This document shows, one piece after another, positions 40,483 through 49,287 of a stretch of DNA of 64,000 nucleotides. This DNA comes from an uncultured Elusimicrobium sp. Its GTDB lineage: Bacteria; Elusimicrobiota; Elusimicrobia; Elusimicrobiales; Elusimicrobiaceae. The notes under the pieces were generated by a model, which saw nothing but the letters and a program-made list of their open reading frames with translations, was not told where the DNA came from and made no database searches. The DNA lies in NCBI GenBank assembly GCA_902794125.1, contig CADBFX010000012.1, positions 1-64,000 on the forward strand, written 5' to 3'. Each line of letters opens with the position of its first letter. The stretch's first letter is position 1. Position numbers and translations under genes: made by a program.

Positions 40483-40887
40483 ATGATTTGGAATCCGTTT
40501 AAAAAGAAAGAGGACGCTGCTGCGCCTGCGGCCGCCACAAAACCTGCGGCTAAAAAAGCAGATAAAAAAGAATCCATTGAAGAACGTTTGGAAAAAGAAA
40601 TTGATGCGCTCCCCGGGTTTATTAAAGGCAAATTAAAAGACCCGGCTGTTAAACAACGCTTTATTGATATTGCCAAGCGCATGGAAAAAGACGGGGTGGA
40701 TTTTAAAAGCCCACGTCAAATGAAGAAATGGATGAAAGAGCACGAAGCCGAACTTCGTGCCGAGCAAAACGGCCAGATGCCTAAGGTGGAAACTGTGGTG
40801 CATGACGGCCCGCGCGTGGGCCGTAACGACCCGTGCCCGTGTGGTAGCGGCAAGAAATATAAAAAATGCTGCGGCGCCGATAAATAA
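40483..40887 (+). CDS. SEC-C motif protein
   Basis: Small protein of 134 residues. A Lys/Ala-rich N-terminal 40 residues, a helical middle ([22 protein letters not shown]) and a C-terminal SEC-C zinc motif [19 protein letters not shown] (C-x-C-x8-C-C). The motif occurs at the SecA tail and in many unrelated small proteins, so the motif alone gives no function. SD AGAGGAG. Last gene of the M23/P-loop NTPase run; the terminator follows. Confidence 0.82.
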   Translation: MIWNPFKKKEDAAAPAAATKPAAKKADKKESIEERLEKEIDALPGFIKGKLKDPAVKQRFIDIAKRMEKDGVDFKSPRQMKKWMKEHEAELRAEQNGQMPKVETVVHDGPRVGRNDPCPCGSGKKYKKCCGADK

Positions 40888-40910
40888 GGGAATTACACTT
40901 ATTGCAAAAT

Positions 40911-40935
40911 GGGCGGGAACAAAATGTTCCCGCCC
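40911..40935. terminator. Bidirectional terminator
   Basis: GGGCGGGAACA / TGTTCCCGCCC with an AAA loop between convergent genes; only short T runs flank it, so strength is moderate. Confidence 0.7.
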
Positions 40936-40958
40936 TGATTTTGATAGTAAAAGTTTAA

Positions 40959-41873
40959 TCAACTTTTTTTCACTGCAAATAAAATGGCCGATTCCATACT
41001 GCTGGGGTCGGCTTTATTTTTGCCGGCAATATCAAACGCCGTTCCGTGTGTGGGGGAAGTGCGTACAAAAGGTAGGCCGGCCGTTAAATGGACAATCGGC
41101 TCTTTAGCAGCTAATTTTAAAGGGGCTAATGCCTGGTCGTGGTACATACATAAAAGCCCATCATATTCACGGTGAGCGTGGGCAAGCCAGGCTGCGTCGG
41201 TAGGCAAAGGGCCTTGTATTAAAAATCCGCGGTGTTTTAAGTTTTTTACAACCGGTAGTAACACTTTATTTTCTTCCGTGCCGAACTGCCCGTTGTCGCT
41301 AGCGTGCGGATTAAGCGCACATAACGCTATGCGTGGTTTTTTAATGCCCAAGCGTTGCAAGGCTTTTATAAAATGCACCGCCGCCTTTTGTACCCGGTTT
41401 TTAGTAAGAAGCCGGGATAAATCTGCTACTGCAAAGTGCTCCGTAACCAATGCGCACCGTAGCGATCCGCTGGCAAACATCATAAGCCCGTCCGCGCCGG
41501 TTTGAGCGCGCAATACTTCGGTATGCCCCGTGAAAGGAATTTTGGCCATCGCCCAACTTTGTTTGGAAATCGGTGCCGTTACGAGTGGCGAACCTGTTTG
41601 CAGGGCCAATTTGATGCCGGTTTGAACAGCTTTAAAGGATGCTTGCCCACCTTCGGCGGTTGGGCGCGGCAGGCCTTTTAAAACAGCAGGAGTGTCTATT
41701 GGCAGTAGTTGACCTAAATTATCCGTCCAGCCAGCTTTTAATAGAGAGGCCGTATCTCCTAGTACAACCGGGCGGCAAACCGCCTGCACGCGGCGGGAAC
41801 GCAACGCTTTAACGGTAATTTCCGGGCCGATGCCCAAAGGGTCTCCGGCTGTAATAAATACGAGTTTTTTCAT
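40959..41873 (-). CDS. pdxA: 4-hydroxythreonine-4-phosphate dehydrogenase PdxA
   Basis: NAD-dependent step in de novo pyridoxal-phosphate synthesis (DXP-dependent route), 304 residues, slightly shorter than E. coli PdxA (329). Signatures: ITAGDPLGIGPEIT, VTAPISKQSW, FTGHTEVLRAQTG (metal His), ALNPHASDNGQFG and MYHDQALAPLKL (metal-site Asp, His). Metal ligands are retained. Starts 2 nt after the terminator T tract of the upstream ppiC gene and has no SD. PdxJ and the other B6 genes are not in the window. A PdxA2-type 4-hydroxythreonine salvage function is possible for shorter members. Confidence 0.93.
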   Translation of the reverse strand: MKKLVFITAGDPLGIGPEITVKALRSRRVQAVCRPVVLGDTASLLKAGWTDNLGQLLPIDTPAVLKGLPRPTAEGGQASFKAVQTGIKLALQTGSPLVTAPISKQSWAMAKIPFTGHTEVLRAQTGADGLMMFASGSLRCALVTEHFAVADLSRLLTKNRVQKAAVHFIKALQRLGIKKPRIALCALNPHASDNGQFGTEENKVLLPVVKNLKHRGFLIQGPLPTDAAWLAHAHREYDGLLCMYHDQALAPLKLAAKEPIVHLTAGLPFVRTSPTHGTAFDIAGKNKADPSSMESAILFAVKKS

Positions 41874-41875
41874 AT

Positions 41876-41905
41876 AAAAAAAGGGAAGGGGTTTCCCTTC
41901 CCTTT
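41876..41905 (-). terminator. Terminator between ppiC-like gene and pdxA
   Basis: Minus-strand stem AAAGGGAAGGG / CCCTTCCCTTT with a 4-nt loop, then T7. It ends the PBP1A-mfd-ppiC operon. Confidence 0.85.
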
Positions 41906-41918
41906 GAGAGTAAATTTA

Positions 41919-43094
41919 TTATTTTTTCTTTTCGTCTTTTTTAGCCGCGGCTTCTTTGGTAGCAGCTTCTTTGGCGGCGGCTTCGTCTACGGCAAAAGTT
42001 TTAGTGATTTTTACATCGGCTTTGTTGTAGAGTTCTTCCACATATTGGGCCATAGCCAATTGAATGCGTTGTTGGGCTAAGTATTGGGCCAAGTCGCGCG
42101 AGATATCATCAAACGTAACGGTGCGTTCGGCACGTTTTTCTTTTACTTTAATGATATGCCAACCGAGGTCTGTTTTAATCGGCGCGCTCACTTTGCCAAC
42201 GGCCAAGGTGAAGGCTTTGGCATCAATTTCTTTGGGCGCAACGCCTTTAATTAAAATCATATCGCCACCACTGGCCAAGGCAGTTTGGTCTTCAGTGTAT
42301 TTTTTAACAGCGGCGGAAAAATCTAAGCCTTCGTCCAACTCTTTTTTAATTTGTTTGGCTTTTTCTTCTTTTTGTTTGGCTTCTTCTGCGGTCATATCTT
42401 TGGTGACGGCTAAATAGATATGCCCAATGCGGACTTGTTCGCCGGTGAGTTGTTTGATTTTAGCAGCAATCAGTTGCGCTTCTTTGAGTTTGGCCGGATC
42501 TTCTTTTTCTAAGGCTTTTAATTTCTTAGTGTTATTTTTCAGTACCGCTTCCACGTTGTTGTAGAGGGCTTTGGCGTCTTCTTCTTCCACGGGTTTGACG
42601 GTCTGACGCAATTTATCTTCCATCAGTTTGCGAACGGCAATATCTTTTTTAATTTTTTCTTTGTAGCGTTTTAAGGTTAACCCTTGTTTTTTTAGAGCTT
42701 CATTAAAGCGTTTATCGGCTCCTTTAGGATCTTCTTTGCCGGTAATTTCATCCACGATAAAACGGGATTTAATTTCGTTGATGCCTTCGTCAATTTCCGA
42801 GTCTTTTACTTGGATTTTGGCTTCATCGGCGGCTTGGTACAAGAGTTCCTTGGAAAGTAATTCTTGCAATACTTCTTTTCCCAAAATATCTTCTGCATAC
42901 GGCTGAGCCAGCAGTTGCGGAGCAGCCGCTTTATATTGTTCAATTACGCCTTGCAAATAAGAGTCATACTCGGAGGCGAGCACCGGGCGGCCATTAACGG
43001 TGGCCACCGAAGATTCCATCACTTTAGCATAGGAATTTACGCCCAAGGCGGCAATCAGCCCCGCGGCGAGAAAGTATTTATTCAGTTTTATCAT
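41919..43094 (-). CDS. SurA/PpiC-type parvulin peptidyl-prolyl isomerase
   Basis: Periplasmic chaperone/isomerase, 391 residues. Signal peptide (about 1-24), SurA-N-like helical domain (about 30-170, VNGRPVLASEYDSYL), then one parvulin domain (about 240-345) with RIGHIYLAVTKD, FSAAVKKYTEDQTALASGGD, LAVGKVSAPIKTDLGWHIIKVKEKR. The C-terminus is an EAAAK-type helical Lys/Ala tail. SD GAGGT. The start overlaps the upstream PpiC lipoprotein by 17 nt. Probably helps outer-membrane proteins fold. Confidence 0.87.
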   Translation of the reverse strand: MIKLNKYFLAAGLIAALGVNSYAKVMESSVATVNGRPVLASEYDSYLQGVIEQYKAAAPQLLAQPYAEDILGKEVLQELLSKELLYQAADEAKIQVKDSEIDEGINEIKSRFIVDEITGKEDPKGADKRFNEALKKQGLTLKRYKEKIKKDIAVRKLMEDKLRQTVKPVEEEDAKALYNNVEAVLKNNTKKLKALEKEDPAKLKEAQLIAAKIKQLTGEQVRIGHIYLAVTKDMTAEEAKQKEEKAKQIKKELDEGLDFSAAVKKYTEDQTALASGGDMILIKGVAPKEIDAKAFTLAVGKVSAPIKTDLGWHIIKVKEKRAERTVTFDDISRDLAQYLAQQRIQLAMAQYVEELYNKADVKITKTFAVDEAAAKEAATKEAAAKKDEKKK

Positions 43095-43938
43095 AGATAA
43101 TAACCTCGTATTTATTTTGTAAATCTTCCAACACTTTATCCAGCTTTTTCTGTTCCAGCACCGCCCGGATGCGCGGTTCGGCTTCCGTGCGGGATAAGCG
43201 TTTTTCGCTCGTTTTCATTATTATATGAAATCCTTGTCCGGTTTTGATAAAACCTTGCACACTGCCGTTAGATGAGTTGGCGGCAATTACTTCTATTTCC
43301 GGTAAAAATTCGCCCGGCATAAACGAAAAACTGTTATCGCGAATGACTTCCGGCGCTATGCTGTATTGGCGGGACATGTCTTTCCATTTAGAAGGGGAGC
43401 GTTTTAACGTGCGAAGCACTTGATCGGCGGTTTCGGCATTATCCAAAATAATTTGTTTGACGGTCATTTCGTACGGATATTTTTTATAATATTCTTTAAT
43501 TTCCTCGTCGGAAACGCTAATTAAGCCTTTTTCGCGTTGGGTTTCGTACCATAAATTTTCTAATAACTGGGCCGCATATTCATCATAAATAGCATCCAAC
43601 TGGGCGCGTTTTTTAGCCAGTAATTCTTGGTAGCCTTCATTTTGTTCTAATTTGTTGGCCTTGGCGTCGGCGGCAATGAGTTTTTCGCGCAGAAGAATTT
43701 GTAATAAATTTTGATGGCCCATAGAAGTTTGAGCAAATTTGCGGTCTTTGTCCGACAGCAGATCCAAAGCGGCTTGAATATCTTGCGGTGTAATAGTTTC
43801 TTTGCCGGCCCGCACCGCAGCGGCAATTTCCTGTTCAACGGCCGGCGCGGGTGTATTCGCAGCCGGTTGAGAGGATTCTTCTTTGTGACAAGCCACTACT
43901 AATAAGACGGTGCAGATAAATAATAACCCTTTCTTCAT
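43078..43938 (-). CDS. PpiC-type isomerase lipoprotein
   Basis: 286 residues, lipobox VVAC near residue 17, then SurA-N-like helices (KFAQTSMGHQNLLQILLREKLIAADAKANKL) and a parvulin domain (about 160-265) with MTVKQIILDNAETADQVL, MSRQYSIAPEVIRDNSFSFMPGEFLPEI and GQGFHIIMKTSEK. It resembles PrsA/PpiC lipoproteins. Second of two isomerases in a row, downstream of mfd by 12 nt, in the PBP1A operon. Likely a folding factor on the periplasmic face. Confidence 0.85.
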   Translation of the reverse strand: MKKGLLFICTVLLVVACHKEESSQPAANTPAPAVEQEIAAAVRAGKETITPQDIQAALDLLSDKDRKFAQTSMGHQNLLQILLREKLIAADAKANKLEQNEGYQELLAKKRAQLDAIYDEYAAQLLENLWYETQREKGLISVSDEEIKEYYKKYPYEMTVKQIILDNAETADQVLRTLKRSPSKWKDMSRQYSIAPEVIRDNSFSFMPGEFLPEIEVIAANSSNGSVQGFIKTGQGFHIIMKTSEKRLSRTEAEPRIRAVLEQKKLDKVLEDLQNKYEVIIYDKTE

Positions 43939-43950
43939 ATATATACTATA

Positions 43951-46900
43951 TCATTTTTCCGGCTGTAATATGCCTTCAAAAAAGGTTAACACCTCGCGCG
44001 CAAAGTCGGCGGGGAGTTGCCCCTTGGCCGGGGAAATATGAATTCCGTCCCCGTTTTTGGTTTTAATAAATTTAATGTGTTCCGTGCCAAACCGGTTAAA
44101 AAGTTCTCCCGGCAGCTGAGGCGGCATTTGAAAGCGGTGGGTAAACAAAAGTTCCAATGCGCCGTCTATCCAATCTACGTGATAAATTTCTAGCCGGCCA
44201 GCTTGCGTAGATAAAGCAAACAAGGTGGTTAAATTTAAAATTTCTTGTGGAACAGGCCCGCACAAATCTGCCAGACGGTTTAATAGTTGCTGAGTTTTGG
44301 GGGCGTCTGCGTTCATGAGTTCTTTATATTGTTTTAATCGTTCCGCTTCATCGGGTAAATAATCCGGCGGGATATAAGCGGGTAGCGGCAAGTTGACGGT
44401 GGCACGTAACGTGCGTACGGGGGCTTCCCCGCGCAGTTTTTTTACTTCGGCCGCTACCAAGTCGCAATACAAACTAAGGCCCACTTCGTTTACATAACCG
44501 TGTTGTTTTACACCCAATAATTCACCCGCGCCGCGGATTTCCATATCGCGCAGAGCCAAACGAAAACCGCTGCCCAAATCGCCAAATTCCATTAGTGCAG
44601 CCAAGCGTTTTTTAGCTTCTTCGGTGGGATCCTTTTCGTCTTTCGGTTTCCAGTAAACGGCGGCTAAATCGGCAAAGTTATTTTCTTCCTGCGGCGTTTT
44701 TTTAAATAGCCAATCCGGATGGAAAAGATAACAATAGGCCTTTACGTCTCCGCGGCCAATACGACCCCGTAATTGGTAAAGTTGGGCCAAGCCAAAGCGG
44801 TGAGCATCTTCTACAATAAGTGTGTTGGCGTTAGTGATATCTATGCCGGATTCTATAATGGTAGAAGCCAGCAATAAATCGTATTTTCCATTATTAAAGT
44901 CCCACAGGGTTTGTTCCAACTCTTTTTCATCCATTTGACCGTGTGCCATACAAATACGGGCCTGCGGCACCAGTTGCCTTAAAAAAGATAAGCGCGACTC
45001 CATATTCTGTACGCTATTATAGACGTAATAAATCTGCCCGCTTCGGGCAAGTTCTTGGTTGATGGCCGCAGCGGCCAGTTCGTTGTTCCAAGCGGTAACA
45101 ACGGTTTTAATAGGAGTACGCCCGCGCGGGGGGGTATCTATTAGCGAAATATCCCGCAAGGAAGAAAGCGATTGGTTTAAAGTGCGCGGAATAGGAGTGG
45201 CACTGAGCATCAGGGAATGAACACCGCTGCATTTAGCCCGGATTTTTTCCTTTTGTTTAACGCCAAAGCGGTGTTCTTCATCTATGATAACAAGCCCTAA
45301 TTCTTTAAAGGAAATATCTTTGCTCATGAGCCGGTGGGTGCCGATAATAATATCGCATACCCCATTTTTGAGTTCTTCTATAACGGCGCGTTGTTCTTTG
45401 GGCGTTTGAAAGCGGCATAGCATACGCACTGTTACCGGGAACCCGGCTAAGCGTTTGGTGAAAGTTTTATAGTGTTGATCGGCCAAAATAGTGGTGGGAA
45501 CAACCATCATTACTTGCTTGCCCGAAAGCACCACCTTTAGTGCAGCACGCAAGGCTACTTCGGTTTTGCCAAACCCAACATCCCCGACCAGTACCCGGTC
45601 CATAGGTTTGGGTAAATCTAAATCGTGCAGAACGTCGCGGATGGCATCTTCTTGCCCGGGGGTTAGCGGGTAGGGAAAGGAATCGGCAAATTCTTGTTCA
45701 ATGCGTGCGTCCCCTTGTATAACCGGGGCTTCTACGGCTTGGCGGATGGCTTCCAATTTTAAAATTTCTTTTGCTGTTTTTTGGGCTTCTTCTTTGACGC
45801 GTTTTTTGACTTCTTTCCACGTAATGCCACCCAGCACAGACAACGCAGGCCGTTTGCCGCCCGCTCCGATATATTTTTGTACTTTTTTAAAGTCGTACAT
45901 GGGCACGTAAACGCGGCTGCCGCGGCGGTATTCAATAATAAGGCAATCAGTCGGGTTTTCTTCTTTGTCCATCACTTCCAAACCTAGATAACGGCCGATA
46001 CCGTGCTCCTGATGGACGACGTAATCTCCGGGTTGCAATTCTTTAAAACGGACGCGTTTGGCACCTTCCAAATCGGCTTGTTTAATGATGCGGGCCGTGT
46101 TATAGCGGCGGTTTAAAATATCGTTGGAAGTAATAAACGCTTTTTTAGCGGCCGGGTCGTAAAAACCTTGAGTCAACGGTGAAATGGAGAAAGCGGCTTT
46201 TTGTAAGTGTGGATAATCGGCGGCCAGTTCGGTTAAGCGGTCCAATTCGCCACGGTTTAAACACGTGATACAAACGGTAAATCCCTGCGTTTGCAACGAA
46301 GTAATTTCTTTTTCCAATAACGAAAAATTAGCATTAAACGCAATGGGAGATTGCATATTGCAATTTTTACCTTGCGGACAAGGTAACAAAGTAAGAATCG
46401 TGGCGTTAGGATAAGGTTCCAAACTAAAGGTATTTTCCGGTTCATGAAATATCGGCGAAAAATTAGGTAAATAATCTAAAAGCGAACACGGGCGTGTTTG
46501 AAAGTAAAGAGGCAGCAATGTAAGTTGGTCAATATATTTTTGGGAGTGTTGGGTATCTAAATCAAATAAACTAAGCATATCCACACGGTTACCTGAGAAA
46601 TATACCCGCACAGGTTGCTCTTGCCCTACACAAAAAATATCTACTACACTACCGCGGGCCGCATATTGTCCCGGCGTTTCGGCATAGTCGTCACGCGTGT
46701 AACCGGCTTGTTCTAAGGTGTCTAATAGTGCTTGACGGGGCAACGTATCCCCGCGGTGTAGTATGTGCGTGCGTGCTTTTAGTTCGGCCGGATCCGGCAG
46801 CGGAGCTGAGAGTAGTTCATAAGAGGTACTTAGTAAAACGGGTTGTTGCGGATGAGTAAGTAGCCTGTGCAAAGTAGCTATTTGCCCGGTTTCTTGCTGG

Positions 46901-47094
46901 GCAAATGCCAGTGCGTGTGCCCCCTTGGGCAAGAACGCTTGGGCGGCGGCGTCAAAATCGTCTGTATCTTGGGCCGATACAAAAACAGCGCTTTTGCCCT
47001 TTTCTAAGTAATGCTGACACAAAAAATAAGCGGTGGCTGCTTGATTGGGTAGCCCGTAAAAGAAAGAAGAGCAAGACGCAGAAGATTTCTTCAT
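43951..47094 (-). CDS. mfd: Transcription-repair coupling factor Mfd
   Basis: DNA translocase that releases RNA polymerase stalled at lesions and recruits UvrA; 1047 residues, about 100 shorter than E. coli Mfd. Domains: UvrB-like N-terminus (1-330), CarD-type RNAP interaction domain (LQPGDYVVHQEHGIGRYLGLEVM, about 355-420), RecG-like helicase with VGDVGFGKTEVALRAA (Walker A), DEEHRFG (motif II), SATPIPRT and QLRGRIGRGDVKAYCYLF (motif VI), and the TRCF C-terminal domain (about 890-1030). SD AGAGG. Lies between PBP1A (22 nt upstream) and the two isomerases, so it is expressed with envelope genes. Confidence 0.95.
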   Translation of the reverse strand: MKKSSASCSSFFYGLPNQAATAYFLCQHYLEKGKSAVFVSAQDTDDFDAAAQAFLPKGAHALAFAQQETGQIATLHRLLTHPQQPVLLSTSYELLSAPLPDPAELKARTHILHRGDTLPRQALLDTLEQAGYTRDDYAETPGQYAARGSVVDIFCVGQEQPVRVYFSGNRVDMLSLFDLDTQHSQKYIDQLTLLPLYFQTRPCSLLDYLPNFSPIFHEPENTFSLEPYPNATILTLLPCPQGKNCNMQSPIAFNANFSLLEKEITSLQTQGFTVCITCLNRGELDRLTELAADYPHLQKAAFSISPLTQGFYDPAAKKAFITSNDILNRRYNTARIIKQADLEGAKRVRFKELQPGDYVVHQEHGIGRYLGLEVMDKEENPTDCLIIEYRRGSRVYVPMYDFKKVQKYIGAGGKRPALSVLGGITWKEVKKRVKEEAQKTAKEILKLEAIRQAVEAPVIQGDARIEQEFADSFPYPLTPGQEDAIRDVLHDLDLPKPMDRVLVGDVGFGKTEVALRAALKVVLSGKQVMMVVPTTILADQHYKTFTKRLAGFPVTVRMLCRFQTPKEQRAVIEELKNGVCDIIIGTHRLMSKDISFKELGLVIIDEEHRFGVKQKEKIRAKCSGVHSLMLSATPIPRTLNQSLSSLRDISLIDTPPRGRTPIKTVVTAWNNELAAAAINQELARSGQIYYVYNSVQNMESRLSFLRQLVPQARICMAHGQMDEKELEQTLWDFNNGKYDLLLASTIIESGIDITNANTLIVEDAHRFGLAQLYQLRGRIGRGDVKAYCYLFHPDWLFKKTPQEENNFADLAAVYWKPKDEKDPTEEAKKRLAALMEFGDLGSGFRLALRDMEIRGAGELLGVKQHGYVNEVGLSLYCDLVAAEVKKLRGEAPVRTLRATVNLPLPAYIPPDYLPDEAERLKQYKELMNADAPKTQQLLNRLADLCGPVPQEILNLTTLFALSTQAGRLEIYHVDWIDGALELLFTHRFQMPPQLPGELFNRFGTEHIKFIKTKNGDGIHISPAKGQLPADFAREVLTFFEGILQPEK

Positions 47095-47115
47095 GGAATA
47101 GGCGCCTCTTTGCCG

Positions 47116-49191
47116 CTAAAAACTTTGCGGTTCGGTGCCGGAAATAAAGGCTTCTAAAAATTTGTTGCGCTCAGAAGGCATAGCGAGTTTGCCGGTATTG
47201 GGGTTGATGTATGCAAAAGAAATTCCTTCCGGCACGGCAAAATCGTCGTTGGGTTCGTTCTTTAAAACTTGTTCCATGATTTCCGTCCACCAACGGGCGG
47301 TGGTGCTACCTGTAAAGCGGGCACCGTTTTCATGGGAGGTGTCGTCGTCATATCCCATCCAGGCGGCGGCCGCGGTGTGCGGCGTCATGCCGATAAACCA
47401 CATATCGCGGTGGCTTTGCGTCGTGCCGGTTTTACCTGCAATATTGCGGCCCAACCGGTTCATGTTGATAAGCAGGTAAGAATGTTGCGGCGAAAATTCA
47501 GCCGTTTCAACAGGGATGTGTTGCTCTAACAGACGGCCGTTAGCATCTTCTACCCGTTCAATATAATAATTATCGGTGTGAATTCCGCCGTTAGCAAAGG
47601 TGGTTAAAGCTGCTAAATGTTCATCCATTTCTACCACGGCAACCCCTAACGCTAAGGCCGGTACGCGCGGCAAATTGGCGGTGATGCCTGCTTTGCGCGC
47701 TACCCGGATGGTTTCTTTAATACCGACAGCGTCAATAAGGTTAACGGCTACTTTTTCAAGAGCTTTTCTAAGTGTAATCCAGCCGTCGTTTTTCCCGCCG
47801 TAGTTTTGCGGAACCCAGACGTTAAAATCTTTGCTTGCGATGAAATTTTGTTTGGCTAAATCGAGTGAATACAGGTCGGCATTTTCATCAAAAGTGTGCC
47901 AATTCTTTCCGTCGTAATAGAACATGGTGGGCAAATCTTTTACTAACGTAGCGGGCGTGTAGCCTTTTTGCAAGGCCGCCATCCAAACATACGGTTTAAA
48001 GGAAGACCCCGGCTGACGTTTGGCCTGGGTAGCGCGGTTAAATTTGCTTTCATCAAATCCGCGTCCGCCAACGAGCACCCGTACGGCTCCCGTTTTAACA
48101 TCCCGCACCATAAAAGCCCCTTGTAAACGCGGGTATTCTGTTTTGGGGGTAGCGTCTTGCTCTTCGGGAGTTTGGGTAGTGTCAGCTTCGGTATCGTTCG
48201 GGTCAATTTCTATTCCCAACCCTTTGGCCACTTGCTCGTCATACTCCTGTAACTTCTTATTCATAATTTCTTCGGCGATGGCCTGCTGATCGATATCAAT
48301 GGTGGTGTAAATGTTAAGGCCTGCTTTCCACAGCACGTCCATGCCATATTTGGGTTCCAAGGTGCGGCGGACGATTTCAATAAAATATTGGCCGGGTTTA
48401 TCTTCTTGCACCGGCGGTTTTTGTGGCAAGACTTCCTGTTTGGCCTTTTCCAATTCTTCTTTAGAAATGTAGTTTTGGTTGTACATGACATCTAATACGA
48501 GGTTGCGGCGCTGGCGGGCGACGTCCGGGTTGGCAAACGGATTGTAACGTCCCGGTGCCGGAATTAAACCAACTAGTAGGGCAGCTTCACCGGTGGTAAG
48601 TTCGGATAAATCTTTATCAAAATATTTTTTGGCGGCTGATTTTACGCCGTATGCCCCGCTGCCGAGGTAGATTTCGTTTAGGTACAACTGCAAAATTTCG
48701 CGTTTGCTGAATTTGTGTTCAATTTGAATAGCCAAAATGATTTCCCGGATTTTGCGGATAAATTTTTTCTCTTGGGTTAAAAAGACACCGCGGGAAAGTT
48801 GCTGGGTCAGCGTAGACGCCCCTTGTTTGGCACGCCCGGTGGACAAATCGTAAATTAACGCACGGAATATGCCGCGCAACGAGAATCCGGCATGTTTAAA
48901 AAAATCGCGGTCTTCCATGGCTACTACCGCATTTTGTAAATCTACCGGAATATCTTCCAGCGGCACCATGGAACGTTTTTCAATAGAAAATTCGTGGATA
49001 AGGCGGTTGTTTCGGTCAAATACTTTAGTGGTTAGCGAAGGGGTGTATTCTTCCATTTCATACACGGGAGGCAAGCCGGAAAAAATAAAGTGCATAAATC
49101 CGGCCGCCAGCAAAATAAATGCCAGCAGGCCCGCTAACATGGCAAACACAACCGGTTTAGAAAATAAGATTTTTTTAAATTTACGCGCCAT
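47116..49191 (-). CDS. Class A penicillin-binding protein (PBP1A-like)
   Basis: Bifunctional peptidoglycan synthase of 691 residues. Membrane anchor (about 10-33), glycosyltransferase family 51 domain (about 60-235) with the catalytic region EDRDFFKHAGF, GASTLTQQL and SKREILQLYLNEIYLG, then a transpeptidase domain (about 365-680) with GSSFKP (active-site Ser) and AGKTGTTQ. Oddity: the SxN motif is missing. The sequence reads LRKALEKVAVNLIDAVG, where relatives usually have LxxALxKSxNxVAVxL; this looks like a 4-residue deletion. The glycosyltransferase part looks intact. Leaderless start (TATAAT 6 nt before ATG). First gene of an operon with mfd and two isomerases. Confidence 0.92.
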   Translation of the reverse strand: MARKFKKILFSKPVVFAMLAGLLAFILLAAGFMHFIFSGLPPVYEMEEYTPSLTTKVFDRNNRLIHEFSIEKRSMVPLEDIPVDLQNAVVAMEDRDFFKHAGFSLRGIFRALIYDLSTGRAKQGASTLTQQLSRGVFLTQEKKFIRKIREIILAIQIEHKFSKREILQLYLNEIYLGSGAYGVKSAAKKYFDKDLSELTTGEAALLVGLIPAPGRYNPFANPDVARQRRNLVLDVMYNQNYISKEELEKAKQEVLPQKPPVQEDKPGQYFIEIVRRTLEPKYGMDVLWKAGLNIYTTIDIDQQAIAEEIMNKKLQEYDEQVAKGLGIEIDPNDTEADTTQTPEEQDATPKTEYPRLQGAFMVRDVKTGAVRVLVGGRGFDESKFNRATQAKRQPGSSFKPYVWMAALQKGYTPATLVKDLPTMFYYDGKNWHTFDENADLYSLDLAKQNFIASKDFNVWVPQNYGGKNDGWITLRKALEKVAVNLIDAVGIKETIRVARKAGITANLPRVPALALGVAVVEMDEHLAALTTFANGGIHTDNYYIERVEDANGRLLEQHIPVETAEFSPQHSYLLINMNRLGRNIAGKTGTTQSHRDMWFIGMTPHTAAAAWMGYDDDTSHENGARFTGSTTARWWTEIMEQVLKNEPNDDFAVPEGISFAYINPNTGKLAMPSERNKFLEAFISGTEPQSF

Positions 49192-49197
49192 ATGTAA

Positions 49198-49206
49198 ATT
49201 ATATCA
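49198..49206 (-). promoter_or_regulatory. Extended -10 of a predicted leaderless PBP1A transcript
   Basis: Minus-strand TGATATAAT ends exactly 6 nt before the ATG at 49191, with no Shine-Dalgarno. The best-matching box among the leaderless set. Confidence 0.65.
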
Positions 49207-49273
49207 AATATGTACGGGGTAAAAAGCGAACTTTAGGAGACCCTTTGGGTAGAAAAACACCTTAAAACTATAG

Positions 49274-49279
49274 TAAAAT
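49274..49279 (+). promoter_or_regulatory. -10 box of the histidine-kinase operon (near-leaderless)
   Basis: TAAAAT ends 8 nt before the ATG at 49288, so the leader is 0-2 nt; no SD. Confidence 0.4.
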
Positions 49280-49287
49280 AAACATAT

